DNA of 9,759 bases from Acidobacteriota bacterium (GTDB taxonomy: Bacteria; Acidobacteriota; Terriglobia; Terriglobales; Acidobacteriaceae), in contig JAKART010000053.1 in NCBI GenBank assembly GCA_021819255.1, positions 1-9,759 of the forward strand, read 5' to 3'. Both the position numbers and the translations under genes were made by a program. The notes under the pieces are model-generated. The model was not told the origin of the DNA and did not search any database. It saw nothing but the letters and a program-made list of their open reading frames with translations. Below are positions 7,144 to 9,759 of the stretch, in pieces (positions within the stretch are counted from its first letter, which is position 1; every line of letters starts with the position of its first letter).

Positions 7144-8120
7144 TTCTGATGGTGGCGGAGCAGTCGAATGGAGTCTTGAGCAAGAGCGCTTATGAGCTCG
7201 CTCAGGCAGCGCGGCAGTTGCAGGGCGAGTTACCCAACTTCGGTGAAGTGACGGCGCTGGTGCTGGGCAGCGGAGTGGCAGCGGCGGCTTCGGCAGCGGC
7301 GCTGCTCGCCGATCAGGTGCTGGTGGCAGACATGCCCGCGCTGGGGCAGTATGACGCGGAGGTTTGGGCCTCTGCCGTGGCGCAGATTGCCGGGGAGGGC
7401 GAGGCGCAGGTGGTGCTGATCGCCGGCAGCCGCAGTGGGCGGGAGTATAGCCCTCGGGTTGCGGTAAAACTGGATGCGCCGCTGCTGGAGGATGTCATTC
7501 GCCTGCAGTGCGAAAGTTTCGGCGAGGGTGCAGGTGTGGTGCTTCGCGCCGAGCATTACACCTTTTTATCCCGAGTGACCGAGCGCATCGAGACGCAGGC
7601 TCCGGCCGTAGTGGTGACCGTGAAGCCGGGCTCGTTTGTCGCCGCTGCTGCTGGAACGACGCCGGCCGAACAGTTGGATGTGGACCTGCAACTGCCACAG
7701 AAACGCCTGAAGGTTACCGGAAGCATCCAGGAGAAAACCGGAAGGATTGGTCTCACCGAGGCCGACGTGGTGGTTTCGGGCGGGCGTGGAGTGGGCACGC
7801 AAGAGGCTTTTGCGGAACTGGTCGAGGGCCTTGCGGACCAGTTGGGAGCTCCCGTGGGAGCTACGCGGGCGGTGGTCGACGCTGGATGGAGACCCTATGC
7901 AGAGCAGGTGGGGCAGACGGGCAAGACGGTGCAGCCGAAGTTGTACGTTGCGGTGGGGATCTCCGGCGCTGTTCAGCATCTCTCCGGCATGAACAAGAGC
8001 CAGTGCATTGTTGCTCTGAATAAGGATGCGGATGCCCCGATCTTCAAGATCACCGACTACGGAATCGTCGGCGACGTGAAGGAGATTGTTCCGGCATTGA
8101 TCGCCGAGCTGCGAAAGTAG
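7140..8120 (+). CDS. etfA: Electron transfer flavoprotein, alpha subunit
   Basis: A 326-aa EtfA/FixB that carries the redox-active FAD of ETF. Seen: an N-terminal nucleotide-binding-like domain (about 1-190, including [21 protein letters not shown] at about 95-115), a linker, and a C-terminal FAD domain with SGGRGVG (213-219), [20 protein letters not shown] (240-259), TGKTV (260-264), [12 protein letters not shown] (273-284), NKDADAPIF (294-302) and DYGIVGD (306-312), all canonical FAD contacts. Length is normal. The start ATG overlaps the etfB stop by 4 bp, indicating translational coupling and matched subunit output. It is followed after 83 bp by a membrane Fe-S oxidoreductase, the probable acceptor of ETF electrons. 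The intervening GATCC/GGATC inverted repeat (8121-8125, 8134-8138) is short and not a terminator. Confidence 0.95.
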   Translation: MILMVAEQSNGVLSKSAYELAQAARQLQGELPNFGEVTALVLGSGVAAAASAAALLADQVLVADMPALGQYDAEVWASAVAQIAGEGEAQVVLIAGSRSGREYSPRVAVKLDAPLLEDVIRLQCESFGEGAGVVLRAEHYTFLSRVTERIETQAPAVVVTVKPGSFVAAAAGTTPAEQLDVDLQLPQKRLKVTGSIQEKTGRIGLTEADVVVSGGRGVGTQEAFAELVEGLADQLGAPVGATRAVVDAGWRPYAEQVGQTGKTVQPKLYVAVGISGAVQHLSGMNKSQCIVALNKDADAPIFKITDYGIVGDVKEIVPALIAELRK

Positions 8121-8203
8121 GATCCGAAAAGCAGGATCGGAGCGGAGCCAGCCGAATGAGCAGGTTTCCCTTGCAACGCGACATGAAGTTCGGGTGAGTT
8201 CAG

Positions 8204-9759
8204 ATGCTTCCCTTAACACAGAAGGTTATCTTTCTGCTCTTTGCCGCGCTTACCGGGAGTATCGGGGGCAGGGGGTTCTACCGTCTCTTTCGGCGCATCC
8301 GGGCCGGGCGCCCGGATTCGGAACAGCGTTGGAATGCTTTGCCGCGCCGCCTGTGGTTTGCGCTGAAGACCACGGTCTTGCAGAATCGCGCCTTTCGGAA
8401 GCGGCCGGTGGTGAGCTTCTTTCATGCATGGATCTTCTACGGATTCTGTTTCTATACACTGGTCAATCTGGTGGATGCGGTAGAGGGGTACCTCCGGTTC
8501 ACGATCTCATCGAGAAGTTGGGCTGGGGCAACTTACAACCTGTTGGCGGATGTCTTCAGCATGCTGGTGATGCTGGGTGTTTGGGCGCTGGTGGTGCGGC
8601 GTTTCTTTCTGCCGTCTGCAAAGGACTTTCGCTTCAACCCGCGAACCTTGCTGCATGAGGACGTTCGCCGAAGGTATATCACGCGCGATTCCCTGATCGT
8701 CTCCTGCTTCATCCTGTTCCATGTCAGCAGCCGGGAGATAGGCGCCGGGGCGCGGCTGGCCATGGAAGGTCCAGACGGCTTTCAACCCTTTGCATCGCTG
8801 TTATCGCATGCATTTTCTCCGGCGAATGCGATGGTGTGGCGGATCTTTGGATATTGGGGCGCCCTGGGGAGCGTGTTGCTCTTCCTGATGTACTTTCCCT
8901 ATTCCAAGCATCTCCATCTGCTGATGACGCCGCTGAAGTATCTGGCGGCGCGGGAAGATCGCTCGGGCGTCTTGCCGGTCCTCGATCTGAACCTGGAGAC
9001 CGACGGGGCCGGGCAAGAACCAAAGCTCGGAGCCCGGCGTCTGGAGGATCTGAGCTGGCCGAGGTTGCTGGATGCCTATGCGTGCATTCAGTGCAACCGC
9101 TGCCAGGATGTGTGTCCGGCGGCGGCGACCGGAAAGGCGCTTAGCCCGGCGGCGCTGGAGATCAACAAACGCATGGAATTGAATGCGCTCGCACGGCAGG
9201 GAAGCCAGTTCGAGCAGGGAATGGAGAGCCCGCGGGCGCTGCTGGAGTTCGCTCTTTCGCCGGAGGCGGTCTGGGCCTGCACGACCTGCGGGGCGTGTAT
9301 GGAGGTCTGCCCGACGCAGAATGAGCAGATGTTGGACATCATCGACGTGCGTCGTCAGCAAGTGATGATGGAGGGAGACTTTCCGGCCCAGTTGCAGATG
9401 GCTTTTCGAGGAATGGAACGGACAGGCAATCCATGGGGAATGAACCGCGACCAGCGGATGGCCTGGGCAGAGGGGCTGGTGGTTCCAACGGTGGAAGACA
9501 ACCCCGCCGCGGATGTCCTGTACTGGGTGGGCTGCGCGGCCAGTTACGATCCGCAGGCGCAGAAGACGGCGCGGGCCTTCGTGCAGTTGCTCACCCGAGC
9601 TCAAGTGAACTTCGCCGTTCTGGGAAAGAAAGAGTGTTGTACAGGCGACACCGCCCGGAGGGCCGGCAATGAGTACCTTTACCGGCAGTTGGCGGAGCAG
9701 AATGTGGCTACACTGACGGCTCTGCGCCCCCATCTGATTGTGGCTACCTGCCCACACTG
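8204..9759 (+). CDS. Membrane ETF:menaquinone oxidoreductase-type Fe-S protein (EMO/HdrD-like), 3' truncated
   Basis: 518 complete codons are visible and the gene continues past the window. Seen, in order: five predicted membrane helices (about 7-23, 72-93, 112-133, 161-181, 208-232) with His74, His173, His202, His236 and His238 as possible heme b ligands (SKHLHLLMTP resembles NarI-like domains); a soluble part with two [4Fe-4S] motifs, CIQCNRCQDVCP (294-305) and CTTCGACMEVCP (359-370); then the first CCG motif, Cys444-X33-Cys478-Cys479-X36-Cys516-Pro-His, cut at the codon (TG-) that should encode the last Cys. Family knowledge: such proteins take electrons from EtfAB and reduce (methyl)menaquinone at the membrane. 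ATG 8204 has GGTGAG (8193-8198) and an in-frame TGA at 8195-8197, ruling out earlier starts. Position after etfBA supports the role. The CCG motif reads ECCTGD. A lactate- or glycerol-type HdrD homologue is less likely. Confidence 0.88.
   Translation, partial: MLPLTQKVIFLLFAALTGSIGGRGFYRLFRRIRAGRPDSEQRWNALPRRLWFALKTTVLQNRAFRKRPVVSFFHAWIFYGFCFYTLVNLVDAVEGYLRFTISSRSWAGATYNLLADVFSMLVMLGVWALVVRRFFLPSAKDFRFNPRTLLHEDVRRRYITRDSLIVSCFILFHVSSREIGAGARLAMEGPDGFQPFASLLSHAFSPANAMVWRIFGYWGALGSVLLFLMYFPYSKHLHLLMTPLKYLAAREDRSGVLPVLDLNLETDGAGQEPKLGARRLEDLSWPRLLDAYACIQCNRCQDVCPAAATGKALSPAALEINKRMELNALARQGSQFEQGMESPRALLEFALSPEAVWACTTCGACMEVCPTQNEQMLDIIDVRRQQVMMEGDFPAQLQMAFRGMERTGNPWGMNRDQRMAWAEGLVVPTVEDNPAADVLYWVGCAASYDPQAQKTARAFVQLLTRAQVNFAVLGKKECCTGDTARRAGNEYLYRQLAEQNVATLTALRPHLIVATCPH

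Noticed and set aside
8121..8138. GATCC/GGATC inverted repeat after etfA as a terminator
   Set aside because: It is a 5-bp stem with an 8-nt loop and no T-run. The next gene follows closely and is functionally linked, so read-through is more likely.
8194..8658. 154-codon + strand ORF overlapping the start of the EMO-like gene
   Set aside because: The overlapping frame starting at 8204 encodes membrane helices and continues without a stop to the Fe-S motifs. The 8194 frame stops at 8658 and has no family resemblance.
8801..9757. 318-codon - strand ORF at the right end
   Set aside because: It lies opposite the EMO-like gene, whose + frame carries two ferredoxin motifs and a CCG motif. The antisense product is low-complexity and has no domain.

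Overview
The window is G+C-rich bacterial chromosome, roughly 60% by eye. It carries ordinary metabolic genes in short operons with Shine-Dalgarno starts. No phage, IS element, CRISPR array, tRNA or rRNA was seen. Three things together suggest a free-living, menaquinone-using heterotroph: a fucose/uronate-type UxaA plus dehydrogenase pair, an AraC-controlled aldehyde-reductase operon, and an acyl-CoA dehydrogenase/ETF/membrane Fe-S oxidoreductase cluster. Acidobacteriota (Terriglobia) is my best guess. It is an inference from gene style and context, not from a marker gene.

Region 1 (1-1171, + strand) is the end of a sugar-acid catabolic operon. It holds the C-terminus of a UxaA-family dehydratase, a 178-bp gap with a doubtful 65-codon ORF, and an SDR that strongly resembles L-fucose dehydrogenase. 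UxaA-family proteins and a FucX-type SDR also occur together in the Campylobacter jejuni fucose locus, so an oxidative (non-phosphorylating) L-fucose route is the favoured reading.

Region 2 (1298-4715) is a regulator-target unit. An AraC-family regulator with an AraC_N domain is divergently oriented to a zinc alcohol dehydrogenase (YahK/CAD-like), followed by an aldo-keto reductase. The layout parallels E. coli YqhC with yqhD-dkgA, which suggests aldehyde-responsive detoxification. The regulator contains a 12-bp in-frame tandem repeat, and the dehydrogenase has Asp in place of the first structural-zinc Cys.

Region 3 (4913-9759) is an electron-transfer module. A short/branched-chain acyl-CoA dehydrogenase (- strand) diverges from etfB-etfA (+ strand, ATGA overlap). 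These are followed by a membrane NarI-like/2x[4Fe-4S]/CCG-domain oxidoreductase of the ETF:menaquinone oxidoreductase (EMO) type. Electrons from acyl-CoA oxidation would pass to the EtfAB FAD and then through the membrane protein to the quinone pool. The last gene runs off the window inside its first CCG motif.

I see no system that is clearly new to science. The points most worth checking are the repeat in the regulator, the altered structural-zinc site, the candidate operators in the two divergent gaps, and the complete dehydrogenase-to-quinone gene set.
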